A stretch of DNA of 64,000 nucleotides, taken from the NCBI GenBank assembly GCA_963691655.1, contig OY829329.1, positions 64,474,852-64,538,851 of the forward strand. Reading direction: 5' to 3'. Source of the stretch: Toxonevra muliebris. Taxonomy: Eukaryota; Arthropoda; Insecta; Diptera; Pallopteridae. Positions 11,510 to 22,699 of the stretch are shown here, piece after piece (the first letter of the stretch is position 1; each line of letters begins with the position of its first letter). The notes below the pieces were generated by a model that ran no database searches, was not told the origin of the DNA, and saw nothing but the letters and a program-made list of their open reading frames with translations. A program made the position numbers and the translations under genes.

Positions 11510-12720
11510 ATATTTAGCTGTAGTGACGTTGTGAGAGAGAGAAGGATATCAAGCCAGGTATTATCGAAAGCACCCTCAATGTCAAGAAAGGCACACAGTG
11601 CAATCTTTTTACATTAGAAGACTTTTTTGATCTAACTAACAAGGCAATGAAGTGCAACTTCGGTTGATTTAACTTTACAGTAAGCAAATTGCGAACGATG
11701 GAGTGGGATCGTATTTGCGAACTTAGACCTAATGTGTAAATCAAGCATCCTTTCCATAGTTTTAAGTAGGAAAAATTTAAGACTGATTGGTCTATATGAT
11801 TTGCGTAGTTCCAGAGGCCTATTTCCTTGTTTTGGGATAAAGACAACAATCACCTTTTTCCAGGAACAAGGTATATGACTCCATGTGAAACTAGCTCTAA
11901 AAAGTGTAACTAGGTGATTGAGAATGTCTCCCAGATAGTTCTGAAGAATAGCCGGAAAGTGATTTAAAACGTTTGAAGGAGGTCACAGCCCACTTAAGCT
12001 TACCTCTGTCAAATATGACCCCCGAGCGACTCTTGGTCCTGTTCGAGTTGCCGCTTCTGTAAACAGTATCTTCCTCAGGGGATGGAAGTCTATCAGTAGA
12101 AGACCCTGGAAAATGTACCTTCAGTAAGAATTCCAGGGTGTCGCAGGGATTGACAGTAAAAGAGCCGTCTTGCTTTTTTAATTGTCCTACACCATTGGAA
12201 TTATCCTTATTTTTACAATGTCTTTTACAGGCTTCACGTTTGGACTTCCTAATTGCAATATTGTATTCGGTCAGTGCGACTCGGTAGTCGTTCCACTGCT
12301 TCGTACATTTTGATTTGTTGAATAACTTTCTAACCACAGTTTGCGCATAGTAGATAGCTGTTTAAGGTACCTTACGTACAATTATAATGGAATTCACGAA
12401 TCTACTATCATGAGAGGAAGATATAAGCACATCATCAAGCTCAGTTGCTGCTCCTGCGGGCTCAATGCCAGAGCTGTTGGTGGTAGCAATTGAATCTGTT
12501 TTTGAACTCACAATGGATCGGAACAGTTCCCAATTAGTTCTTTTTGGGATTAATTGATGGGTGTCGGAGTTCAGAATTGATGATTTGAAACCCTCCAATT
12601 CACAATAGAATCGTTTAGTAACTTGCTCGCCAGAGTGAGATTCAGTACCTCTTCTCTGACGTTATGAATGTGAGGTTGCCCCCCTTTATTTACAATATTT
12701 AGATTTTGCATCTTTGTACC
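11510..12720 (-). mobile_element. LINE fragment: endonuclease end, linker and start of reverse transcriptase
   Basis: Reading leftwards on the minus strand, 12,720-12,560 encodes the end of an APE-type endonuclease (LTLASKLL...NWRVSNHQ). Next come the pre-RT linker (12,337-11,897, including LLKVHFPGS and LKWAV.SFK), the RT entry motif KSYRPISL..FLLKTMERM (about 11,800), and RT motif A, CAFLDIEGAFDN (about 11,570), with its catalytic Asp. It stops near 11,510, before the YADD motif. Frameshifts split it into several frames. This is an LOA/I-type LINE by motif recognition. It lacks the 3' half and cannot retrotranspose. Confidence 0.8.
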
Positions 12721-13479
12721 ACTCTTGTAAAACGTATAAGAAAGAAGCAATAGAAATACAAAATCAGTCGGTTGAAATCGTTGTGTATGAAAGCTCTCGA
12801 CGTTGGTACAAAACAGAATATGTAAAAATCGGTGAGAAAAATCGGGCAAAAATCGTTGTGTGTATAAAAGCAGACTAAGCAAGTGATTGTTATTGAAAAA
12901 AGTATAGTATGTTTGTACATATGTATATATATATATATATATATAAAAGAGCTTTCTCTCATTGAAAGCACAAAAGCTTTCATGTTGGACAGAAAATTTG
13001 TTGATATTTTTGAATATATAAGTACATACATTTCAAGTAGTTGTGAACTAAATATCTGGGCCGACGAAATGGAGGAGTGCTAATGATGGAATGGTGGAAT
13101 GATAAATTATGAGTTCAATTTATAGTAAATTTTCTAAATTTTGAATTGCTTTGTCTTTTTTAGTTTTTCTCCATTTTAGAGGGAAGTCTAGGGGGTCAAT
13201 AGTCTCCCTTAGTTTCCTCAACTAGACTCAATCATCTTCTATATTTCTTTCCCAGTTGTATACATATATTTACAACATTATGTGCATTATTTGAGTGTGG
13301 TTTGACTTAAAAAATATGAATAATTTGTGGTTTCTAAGTTTTTAGTTTTCAACTGATTTGTTAAATTTGGGGTTAAGTAGGCTAAGGAATCACCAAAAAC
13401 AGTCTTCCATTACATAATTTTTTTATTTTTTTTTTGGGGTTCTTTACATAGAAACAACATTATTATATATCATGAATAT
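12721..13479. other. Non-coding spacer with TA microsatellite
   Basis: No gene is recognised. A (TA)n run lies near 12,921-12,945. Two copies of AAATCGTTGTGT lie at about 12,775 and 12,850, and GAAAGC/GCTTTC words recur on both strands near 12,788-12,980, so a degraded repeat may be present. Confidence 0.4.
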
Positions 13480-14339
13480 TTTTTTTTCTTGTTTTTTTGT
13501 TGGAACAGACAAAAAAAGTATTCAAGAATACAGCACTCAGACAAGTTTAACGTCCATTGTACTATATCTTGTGTTCCCTTTTGCTATTCTTTAAATCCAC
13601 CAGATTTATCAATAAACCCTAGCAGTCCTACGGTGTTAAAGAGCTCAGGTGTTCGTCTCCCAAAACTTCAATACCAAATATGCTTACTCTGATCTGGCAG
13701 AAAGCGGGGCAGACACTAAAAAATTGGTCCGCCGTCTCTTCATATTCTTCCTCCAAACCACAGGAAGCACAGAAGGCACTAGCTCCCAGGCCAATCATAT
13801 GCAAATGTTTGGCCCAAGAGAAGTGACCTGTATATAATCCCACCAGCTGCCTGCAGCTCTTTCTGTTAAGTGATAACAGAAAGTCTGTTAGACTCTTCGA
13901 GATAACAGGTAACATGGTCTTTGTCTGTCTAAAGCCAGTCAGGTCCTCCCATTTACGATTGTGGGTGTGTGGCGACCCACTCATTAATGGTGGTCTTGAA
14001 TTTACAATGCGTAACCAGTTAAGATGTGGTTAGAGCATTAAGCAAGAATTTAAGCGCAGCCTGACTGTCACTAAATACACAGATACTCATTTCTCTCCAG
14101 CCATTATCAATAACATGGTCCATTGCCTTGATGATTGCGAAAATTTCTGCTTGAAAAACAGAAGCATACAATCCAAGAGGGAAGTGAAGGTGCACTCCAT
14201 CATTTTCAATAAAGACCCCAGAACCCGAACCGAATTCTTTTCTGGAGCGGTTAGTGAAAATACGCTTACAATCAACTCTTATGAATACTTCTAAATATTT
14301 TCGAAATGTTATGCTCCTATTTACTGTGGGGAGATGCAT
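13480..14339 (-). mobile_element. LINE 3' fragment with RNase H (internal deletion), copy 1
   Basis: The minus strand encodes an RNase H domain beginning IFTNRSRKEFGSGSGVFIE, which corresponds to IFTDGSR in the sister copy, so the first catalytic Asp reads Asn here. FQAEIFAIIKAMD (Glu) and CVFSDSQAALK (Asp) follow. A TAA stop (14,019-14,021) follows ALTTS. About 160 bp present in the sister copy at 57,216-57,377 is then missing, which removes the WVPGHSGISGNESAD segment and its last catalytic Asp. The C-terminal domain resumes at 13,984 with the CASCGLEE...CPAF zinc-knuckle region. The element ends in a poly-A tail, seen as a T-rich run at about 13,480-13,499 on the plus strand. Confidence 0.85.
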
Positions 14340-14737
14340 TCACATATAAAATTTAAATTTTAAATTTGAAAATCAAAGTCTACCAAGTGTAAACTGAATC
14401 ATGATATTCATTCCACCCATGCCTAAGTCTTAAAAAAAAAACTCTTTGTGGCTTTTGTTCGAAGAATTGTCAGATATAATCCCCTAATCTGGGATGATTT
14501 CTATCAAAGACTCGAATAGGCATAGACTGTAATTCTAATTGTTTTCATTGTCACTTTTCTAAAGAATAGTTATGGAAAATAAATAAAGAAAAAATATTTA
14601 TTTTTCCGGTTTTTTAATATGTTTTTTAGATTCACTTTCTTAATTGATTCTTTTTTATCTAGCGTATAATAAACTTAAAATAATTTTTCTTACCTATATT
14701 TCACGTTTTTTCAAATTAGAATGGCCACCACTGTACC

Positions 14738-14899
14738 ATATGTGGAGAGTAAATTAATATAAAAGAGAGGGCGCACTCCACTCTCTTTACAACAAACACT
14801 ACTACGGATTGTAATGCAAAAGAGAGCACCAATAACTGTTAAGCTCTTTTCATCGCCCTCTCGAACAAACAACATACCACATTTACTCTCTCACATCGG
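14738..14899. repeat. Small foldback-like repeat with GAGAGTAAAT ends
   Basis: CATATGTGGAGAGTAAAT at the left and the inverted ATGTGAGAGAGTAAATGTGG at the right form imperfect inverted ends. Internal words (ACACTACTACGGATTGTAATGCAAAAGAG) resemble, inverted, the sequence near 18,485-18,530. A similar pair of ends, GAGAGGGTAAAT...ATTTACTCCCTC, flanks 20,005-20,127. It is probably one dispersed family, but boundaries are soft. Confidence 0.4.
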
Positions 14900-17507
14900 C
14901 TCTTCTTCCCCTCACTAAATTTGAGTATTTATTTTGACGTTTTACAATTTTCTACAGCAACAATGGTCACCTATACATACACAATGATCAACTGAGCGCT
15001 TTTTCTATGGAGGTGAACCCAATGCTTGCTCTTGTGAGAGCTACTCTTTGAGCCATGCTCTTCTGCAGTGACTGTCAACATTTTCTGTTGTACATAAGTT
15101 TGTGTTCTATATTCGGTACAAGAATGAAAGTAAGAAATTTTACGCTATTTCGGCAAACACGTTCACTATTTTGCCATTATCAAAAATTTACTGTGCAACC
15201 GTGATTCAGATTCACTATTTCATTGTGTGCCTTTTGCTCAAAAAATAAACTAAAACACGAAAGAAATCTACAATATTCGGGGTTTTTATTTTTTTTGATT
15301 TGGCATTGGCTTTTGCACTCTCTTAACAGATTTTTGTGAATATCCCTCGAAAGTATGCTTGAAAATATTTATTTTATTTTGTTGTGTTTTATATATTTTT
15401 ACTCTTGGTTTATTCGTTTGTCTTCATGGTTTGCAATCAGTTTTTTTTTTTGTTTTTTGTTTCTTATATACTTATGTTTTATACAGTATGTTCATATGTT
15501 TGTATGAAAACCGAAAAAAAAATTTTCCATTTCCCGTTTCTCGGGTTGTTTTGCTCATTTTCTATGATTTTCTCTACTTATTTTATTATTTTTCCATTTC
15601 GAAATTTTAGCCATATTGGCATTTGCCATTTGCCATTTGCCGACATTGCCGCCATTGGCACTAACTGCAGTCCCTGAGGACACAGAGAATAGAAATTTCG
15701 TCAATCCGTAAAAAGATTTTTGTTATTTTATATTGGAATCAGCGCCGCGCGTGGATACGACAACGACGTGATTAGGATATGGTCGGAAGAAAAAGTAGTC
15801 GAAAAAAATGAAAAGAAGAAAAACAAGATGTTTATTGGATGGGTGGGCGTATGGGTGTATGCCTCTTTTTCGGTGTCTTTGTTGCTTTCCTTGTTCTTTT
15901 TGCTGGTAGTTTTCGTTGAAACTTTGTCAATTTTGACGAGGAGTGGAGAGGCGCACACACAAATAGATGATAGTTAATTTTTTTCGTTTCCATTTTATTT
16001 TTCCGGCTTGGTTTCAACCAAATAGAAAGAAAAACTGAAAACCGAATTTCCTTGATTTCTTTTTGCTTTGCTAATTTGTTTGTTGGGATTTCTCTGTGCC
16101 TTTTCGATAATTTTATAGTTTGAACTGAGTTTAACTTTCATCCCCCCCCCCACGTAGTTTTTTTTTTTTTTTTTTTTTAAATTACTTTATATTTTTTGTT
16201 ACTTATAAATGATTGAAAGGATTTTTATGCCAATTCGCATTTTAGTGTTATACATTCAGCTTCTTTCATTTTTTGGATTGTCGTCTATGTATGTGTTTTG
16301 TGTATAAACTGACAACAAAACTGATTTCATGAAAAATTTTTGCCTCAATCAATTTCTTACGCTGCGCTGCTCTTGGTGATTCCCTCCCTCTCTCTCTATC
16401 TCTCCCTCTTTGTCTATTTGTATGTGTGTTTGTGTGTTCGTCCTATGGCGTTCACTGTGTATGCTGTACGTGCCACGAGCTGCAATTTTCAGCTGAGTTC
16501 ATGTTGCGAACCGTACTAAAAATTGGCATGAAAATTCAATCAATAATTTCAGCTTCAATTGAATCAAATGCGATTTGTATTTTATGTATGTATATGTAGA
16601 GCTGGGGATGAAGCATACAATTGAGGAAGCAAGCATGTGGCGGATACACGTAAGCACGTTGCAGCTGCTCCCTGGTACAGCTGCAGCACCAACAACAACA
16701 ACAACAAGATGTTGATTGGTTGGACGCTATTGTTACAATATTCACGCTACCGCTATCGTTACCGCTTCCGTTTTTTTTTTTTTTGTGAATTTTATTTTTC
16801 TGAGTTGGCAATTGCAATCGAGTATGATTCAATTTTTTATTTTACTTCTTTTTAGTGTTTATTGATTGGAGGGATATAGTCACTAACAATATTTTGCCAT
16901 ACAATGCATGCAAATACATTTCTATACGCATACGATGTGCATGTGTTGTTCATCATTTCAAATTGTTAAAATTTGTTGAGCTGGAAGAACGAGCACCCGA
17001 ATTTTCAGTATTAATTATGAAACTCGACTCAGTTTGTGATTGGTATACATATAATAGTACTCCGGAACTATGCAAGACTGGTTTAATATTTTTATCAATA
17101 TTGGGAATCTATTCAGTTTCGATACCGAAAATTTTAACTTAATGTGAGATGGGAGCCATTTATTATCTACTTGGAATTTTCATTTTGGCTTTTTAGAGTA
17201 TTCCTCTATGGGGTATGCAAATTTGATCGAATTCTCTTATGAAATCGTGCTTTCTTCTGAGATCTTTTTATTGCTTCGTGGATTTATTTAATGGAATTTG
17301 CATTGTTTGGTAATAATACAGAAAGTAAAAGGAATTTTTCTGCTGGGTTGTTGTTTCGAGAGAGCGAAGAAGAGAGCATCAATAGATACCACCTTTTTTC
17401 TCATTTACACTAATATTGTTGTGTTTGTTATTTGAACAAAAAAAATTTTATTGTTGTTTTCTCTCTCCGTTTTTTTTTCCACTTACGAAATATGGTACAC
17501 AAAAACT
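14900..17507. other. AT-rich non-coding stretch with homopolymers
   Basis: No gene is recognised. A C-run followed by a long T-run lies near 16,142-16,180. A CAACAACAA tract lies near 16,688-16,707, and TTTGCCATTTGCC repeats near 15,619-15,645. Open frames of 60-100 codons (for example 15,359-15,677, 15,720-15,977, 16,536-16,855) lack domains and overlap on opposite strands. Confidence 0.45.
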
Positions 17508-18055
17508 AAATTGTGTATTAACGAGCACAAGGCAGAAGTGAAACTTCTTGTGAACTAAACGAAACACAAGTAAATAACAAGCAAATGAAATTTTTCGATC
17601 GTTAAATTTTTTACTTCATTGGCTTGTGTTTTTTAATTTCATTTGCTTGTTTTTCGTTTAGTCCACAAGAAGTTTCACTTCTGCCTTGTGTTCGTTAATA
17701 CACAACCAATTTTTTTTTTTGGATTAATGCTAGAACAAAAATTGCAACTCTGTACCGATAATGTCGATGACAATTGTAGCGAACTCTTTTTGTGTGCGAC
17801 ATCTTCATGCTATTCCCTGGACATTTGCGCCATCTGTATGTGAAATGTATAACTGACATAAACTTTAAGATGGCGACGGTACACATTGTTCTTTCTGCCA
17901 TAGGCGTGTGTGTGTGTGGGTAATTAATATGTTATTTTGAATTAAAACTATTTATGAATCTCATGCACATTGCTCGACAAAATTATGTCGCATTGCAAAC
18001 TTATGCGCGACGTCACATCCGGTTGGACAAGAGAAAAGAAGTTTCACTTCAAAAA
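17508..18055 (+). repeat. Duplicated segment, partner of 50,155-50,769 (inverted)
   Basis: The segment from the palindrome at 17,511 through AAGAAGTTTCACTTCAAAA near 18,040 matches the reverse complement of 50,155-50,769 over most of its length, with point differences. The 50-kb copy carries about 55 extra bases (about 50,261-50,318) between the TCATGCACATTGCTCG block and the AAACTATTTATGAATC block. Both copies keep a short frame beginning MAERTM (68 codons here on the minus strand, 17,901-17,695; 69 codons at 50,373-50,582). It is a dispersed repeat of unknown class. Confidence 0.8.
17511..17705. repeat. Long-armed palindromic (foldback) element, copy 1
   Basis: Arms of about 60-70 bp begin TTGTGTATTAACGA and contain ACAAGGCAGAAGTGAAACTT. 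They are inverted around a short AT-rich centre near 17,590-17,620, so the whole 195-bp unit can fold on itself. An equal-length palindrome lies at 50,572-50,766. If transcribed it would give a long hairpin RNA. No coding capacity and no clear target duplication were seen. Confidence 0.82.
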
Positions 18056-18060
18056 TGTTG

Positions 18061-18240
18061 TCTTTTTTGTATCTTATATCTTTTCTTTGCCTATGCTAAA
18101 GAGCAAAGCAACAACACTTTCATATGCTTTGTTGGTACAGATTGACGTTGCAATATTTGTTGTTGTGTAATGTAAAATTTCGTTTTAGTAAAGTTAATAT
18201 GTGTTGGTGTTTGTGCTTCCATAAGAAACTTTTGGGCACC
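18061..18240 (+). repeat. Dispersed repeat, partner of 60,559-60,766
   Basis: Shared words in the same order include TTCTTTGCCTATRCTAAA, AGCAACAACACTTT, ATGCTTTGTTGGTACA and TTCCATAAGAAACTTTTGGG. The two copies lie in the same orientation 42.5 kb apart with many small differences. Neither has a recognised coding function, and the class of the repeat is unknown. Confidence 0.7.
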
Positions 18241-21200
18241 CTTGATTTAAACAAAGAAAATTTTATTGTTGTTTCCTCTCTCTGTTTTTTTTATTCACTT
18301 ACTCTCCACATATGCATATTTGTTTTGTATACACATACTGGTGTGCGATCGTTTATGTGTATACATAACCAAACTGGCTCCGCACGTCTCTTTAGGCTCA
18401 TACGAGTTAGATGAGGGTTGTTGGTGTAATGAGAGTAAAGAGAAACTAGTGTGAGAGAGCAGCATCAGCAGGTACAAGCGCTCTCATTTGCACTACATAC
18501 AATCGTAGTGTTTATTATTGGAAACAATTAAAGGTTATTATTATTTCGTTCTGACTCATTGCTCTCTTTTTTATATTTACTTACCACACTCTCTCCATAT
18601 TCATAGTTGTTTGTTTTGCACACACATACTAGTGTGCATGTGCATATTCGTAAATTTTCAATAATTGGTTCAGATTAGTCTCTTTTTTGTTGTTTTTATT
18701 TGTATTGCCACTTCGGATTTAAATCATATACAATTAAATACATTTTTGAAAATATTTATTTAAGTTTAAATTTTTAGTTTAACAATTAAAATGAATTTTC
18801 ATATTTTCTTTACTAAATATTAAATAAATAATACTGAAATATCATTGGTAAATGTTATTGTTGTTATGATGTGGTTGATTGCTGTTGCTGCTTTCCTATT
18901 TTCTACAAAACCATAAAGAAGTCAACATATGAAAAATGTGATTTTCCGCAGGAGAAAGAAAGAGGGAGATAGAGTAAGTGAGAAGAAAAAAAAAAAAAAA
19001 CAACTTGGAAATAAATTTTACTTAAGCATAGATAAACGACTTTAAGCTATTCTTAAAATATTGCATATATCCCTACGGATATACAACACATATGCACACT
19101 AACACATACATATTTAGATGCATTACGTTAGAGCAAGCCCCACATACACAAGTGCATCACGTTATCACTCATAAGCATACATAAAATTTGTAAATGAACC
19201 ACCAAAGACATATGAATTCATAAATTTCCTTCATTTCGGTAGTACGTAGTGGTGCAGCAAGTGAATACTGCAGAAGCAGCGGTACCCAAAAAGCAGGACA
19301 CCCAGAGGGAATATTTATATATGTATGTATGGAAGTATGTGTTTATACAAGTACTCGTATTTTATGTACGACTACTAGGACGAAATTGTTTGTCGACTTC
19401 CATTTTTCTTTGTCATATTGTTTACACCAAGCAGCAGAAGATGCAAATATTTACTGTACTGGCAAGGAAAATCAAATGGAAAACTCTTACGTATGAATGT
19501 AGAGGAAAAAGAAGAACTGAACTGAAGAATTGAGGAAATGCGTTTTTCTTTCTTTTTAATATTTTTTTTTTTACATCAACTTTGTATGTTTGGGTGCTTG
19601 TGAGTACATGTCTGTGTTTTTGCTTCCGCTGCACATACTAAAATGAAACTAAAGAGCCAAATGATCTCGCTTTTAAGTACACATTTATTCACATAGTCTC
19701 TCACACCCACATACACACACATACGTGTGTGCATATGTATGTATATATATGCTGCACCTTTTGCAAATGCCAAACAAAGTCAAAGAAATTAAAATTTGCG
19801 TAAAATCGAAAGAAAGAAAAAAAAACTTTGTTTGGTTTATTGCTTGCATTTACACTTTTGCACATCAGGTCGTATACGTAATCTACATTTTGCAATGAGA
19901 ATTTTATTGATTTATAGCAAAAATTGATTGAAGTGCATTTTAATTGTTATTTCATAGTATGGTGTGGTATAGCGGAGATTTTCATGATTTGATTATTCAA
20001 TGGAAGATAGAGAGGGTAAATGTAATTCTTTTTCTGTTCTGAGAGAGCGAGGTAGCTATGAGAAAAAACTAGCTCTCCTGTTTGAATTGCTATTGTTCCA
20101 TTCTCTCTTTTATATTTACTCCCTCAACTCAATTTTGCGAGAGCAAATTTGAACTAATTGCACCAAGGCAAAATCTAGTTATTTAATTCTTGTCTAATTT
20201 AACTTGTAACGACGAATCCTAGAGGATTCACTTACGTACCCATTAGTTTCAACAGATAATAGTTCCACCGTAAAATGTTTGCTTCAAAAATTTTAGCAAG
20301 AATATAAAATTTTAGTTGGAGATATATATATGTATGTATTGAAATTCCAACTTCCCTTAAAAACTAAAATCTACCTACATATACACATAAGTTATTAAAT
20401 ATTTGATATTGGTATATATATTGGTAGTATGTAGAAATTTTAAAATTTTCCCATAAAATAAGAAAACTATAACAAAAATTTATTAAATATGCAAAATTTC
20501 ATGTAAAACATTTGTGTTCTAGCTTTTAGTTAGTTATACTTAAGCTACTTTGTAAACTTTCCAAAAATTTTACCAAAAACTAAAGGGTGTTAAAAGCCAA
20601 AATACAAACACAAACAAGAACGAACAAACAAATTCTGTTTTTCTTCTTTTTCGATTTGTTTGTTTTTGCTGTTGTTTAAGACATAACACATATTCATATC
20701 TCATTAGTCGTTAGGCCATAAGAGGCTTATAGCTTATAGGTACCGACCGGTATAAAAGAGAGTGCAAAAGAACAATAAATTTATCAGAAAACACACACAC
20801 ACATATATGCAGACTGATAGAGCAAGAAAATGTAACCTCACTACGTCAGCAAGCAAAGAGTACAATGTATGGATATGCATGAATACTTACACATTTATGT
20901 GAGAAGTTATTTCCTTGGTTAAGTTTAGGGCGAAGAAAAGTACTTGTATTTATATGCATATAAAGTTAAATGAAATGGTTTATTATTTATTTTATTTATT
21001 TAAAATTTTGATGTAATAATATCTGTAAAAGTAGAAGATATTACATACGAGAATGTTTATTTTAAATACAAACAAAATATAATAATATTATTGTTATATT
21101 ACAGTGTACAATACAGAGAGGAAATTACGTATGAGATTATTCAATGCGATACCAAAAAAGTTCTCTCAGACTGTGACGATTTACTTTAATATTTCAAGCA
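18241..21200. other. Non-coding stretch with short repeats
   Basis: No gene is recognised. Two related stretches (about 18,280-18,345 and 18,560-18,640), each with a T-rich start, TTACTC/TTACCACACTCTC and CACATACTxGTGTGC, look like an old local duplication. A GAGAGGGTAAAT...ATTTACTCCCTC pair bounds 20,005-20,127. A CA run lies near 20,790-20,802. Open frames are short and low in complexity. Confidence 0.42.
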
Positions 21201-21226
21201 GGGTTAGGTTAGGTTAGGTTGGGTTA
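21201..21226. repeat. Short (GGTTA)n array next to R1-like fragment
   Basis: About five units of GGTTA/GGTTG (GGGTTAGGTTAGG...) lie directly upstream of the 5'-truncated R1-clade fragment. The motif is the same permutation as the large array at 53,134-53,298 and the SINE tail at 40,426-40,440. Confidence 0.8.
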
Positions 21227-21227
21227 A

Positions 21228-22690
21228 AAAATCATCACAGACTACTTTAAACATAGGGTGCTTCTATATGACACGGATGACGGCGTGAAACAGTACGAGA
21301 TCACCGGAGGTGTACCACAGGGCTCCGTGCTCGGTCCCACATTGTGGAACGCAATGTACGACGGAATTTTCAAAGTTGATCTTCCCGAAGATGCCACACT
21401 CGTCGGATATGCCGACGACATAGCTATGGTAGTAGTCGCCAAACATCTGGACTTACTACAGGCTAGATGCAACGATGCAATTGCGAGGGTGAGAAAATGG
21501 CTACATAGCTCGAGACTAGAGTTGGCAGTCCAAAAAACGGAGAACGTGCTTTTGAGCACAAGGAAACAGCGAGAAGAGCTGGTAATCACAGTTGGGGATC
21601 ATTGCATCACCTCACAGCCACACTTGAAATACTTAGGGGTACTCATCGACACAAGGATGACATTCAAGGAGCACTTAGATGCCGTCAGTGTTAAAGCGGC
21701 TAGAAAAAACGGCGCGCCAACGCGCATTATGTGGAATATCGGAGGCCCACGGGAGTGAAGGCGTCAGCTGCTTTCAACGGTAACCACCTCCTTGATACTA
21801 TATGCTACAACCATCTGGGCGGATGCAAAGAAGACACACCTGATGGGCATTCGCTCGATTTATAGGCCTCATAGCAAGAAAAGTGCCCATTGACTAACTA
21901 GCAAAGGAGATGAAGCGCCTTAATAGTATAGCCAAAGAAAGGCCAACCAACGTAATGAAAACAGAAGAGAGGAAGCGTACCATTATGGAATGGCAGCAAA
22001 AATGAGAGCTGTCCGAAAAGGGTCGCTGCACCTTTAATCTAATTTCTAATATGGCGATGTGGATGGAGCGCAAACATGGAGAAGTCGATTACTTCGTCAC
22101 TCAAATGCTCAGCGAGCATGGGTGCTTTAAACAATATCTACACAGATTAAAACTTGAAGACCCATTCCGGCCAAACTGCCTGAATGAACCCGAGGACTCG
22201 ACGCACATCATCTTCCACTGCCCACGCATCTACAGCATCAGGGAGGAACTGGAGAAAGCTTTTGGGGAGCCCCTCACGGCAGCCAACTTGGCAGAAAAAA
22301 TGTGCGAAACGGTAGAGAAGTGGAATGCTGTATGCAAGATGGCGAAAAGCATCATAACATTGTTGAGGAATGCGAAATTCGCACGTAAAGCCGAACGTGC
22401 GCAATGAAATATCGCAAACACAGAAGACGACGAGAATGGGTGATCAACAATAAACAGTTATTTGCACAACACAAATAGCTCCAAACAACAGAAGCGGACA
22501 GCACGTCGCTACAACAATATTCGAGTAACAGCATAACGCTGAACTAGCCTTGCGAAGAAATACCAACTGGTAGTCCCGCGGGGAGAGTGGTAGGAGAGGA
22601 AGTAGGTGGTTTAAGTCGGTAGGATGCCCTTCATTTATTTTTGGAAGATCTTCCCTATCTATTTTGTTCTCTGTGGGTTTAGACTGCATC
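21228..22690 (+). mobile_element. R1-clade LINE, 5'-truncated
   Basis: The fragment starts inside the reverse transcriptase, just after a (GGTTA)n tract. It keeps RT motifs B and C, the thumb, and the C-terminal domain of an R1-type ORF2, followed by a probable 3'UTR that contains GGTGGTTTAAGTCGGTAGGA near 22,600. The 3' limit is uncertain because a minus-strand LINE abuts it near 22,690-22,715. No poly-A tail is evident. R1-clade elements are often site-specific, so the (GGTTA)n neighbour may matter. 5' truncation and frame breaks make it dead. Confidence 0.82.
21258..22407 (+). pseudogene. R1-type reverse transcriptase pseudogene (ORF2 3' half)
   Basis: The first frame (21,258-21,758) encodes VLLYDTDDGVKQYEITGGVPQGSVLGP, the RT motif B region, then VGYADDIAMVV with the catalytic YADD, then HLKYLGVLIDTRMTF of the RT thumb region. 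Stops and deletions interrupt 21,759-22,050. The final frame (22,051-22,407) encodes the R1 C-terminal domain (TQMLSEHGCFKQYLHRLKL) and a Cys-His cluster NCLNEPEDSTHIIFHC, in which the usual first Cys is not visible. The protein would reverse-transcribe its own RNA at a nicked target. This copy cannot. Confidence 0.88.
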
Positions 22691-22699
22691 CTTTGAAAA

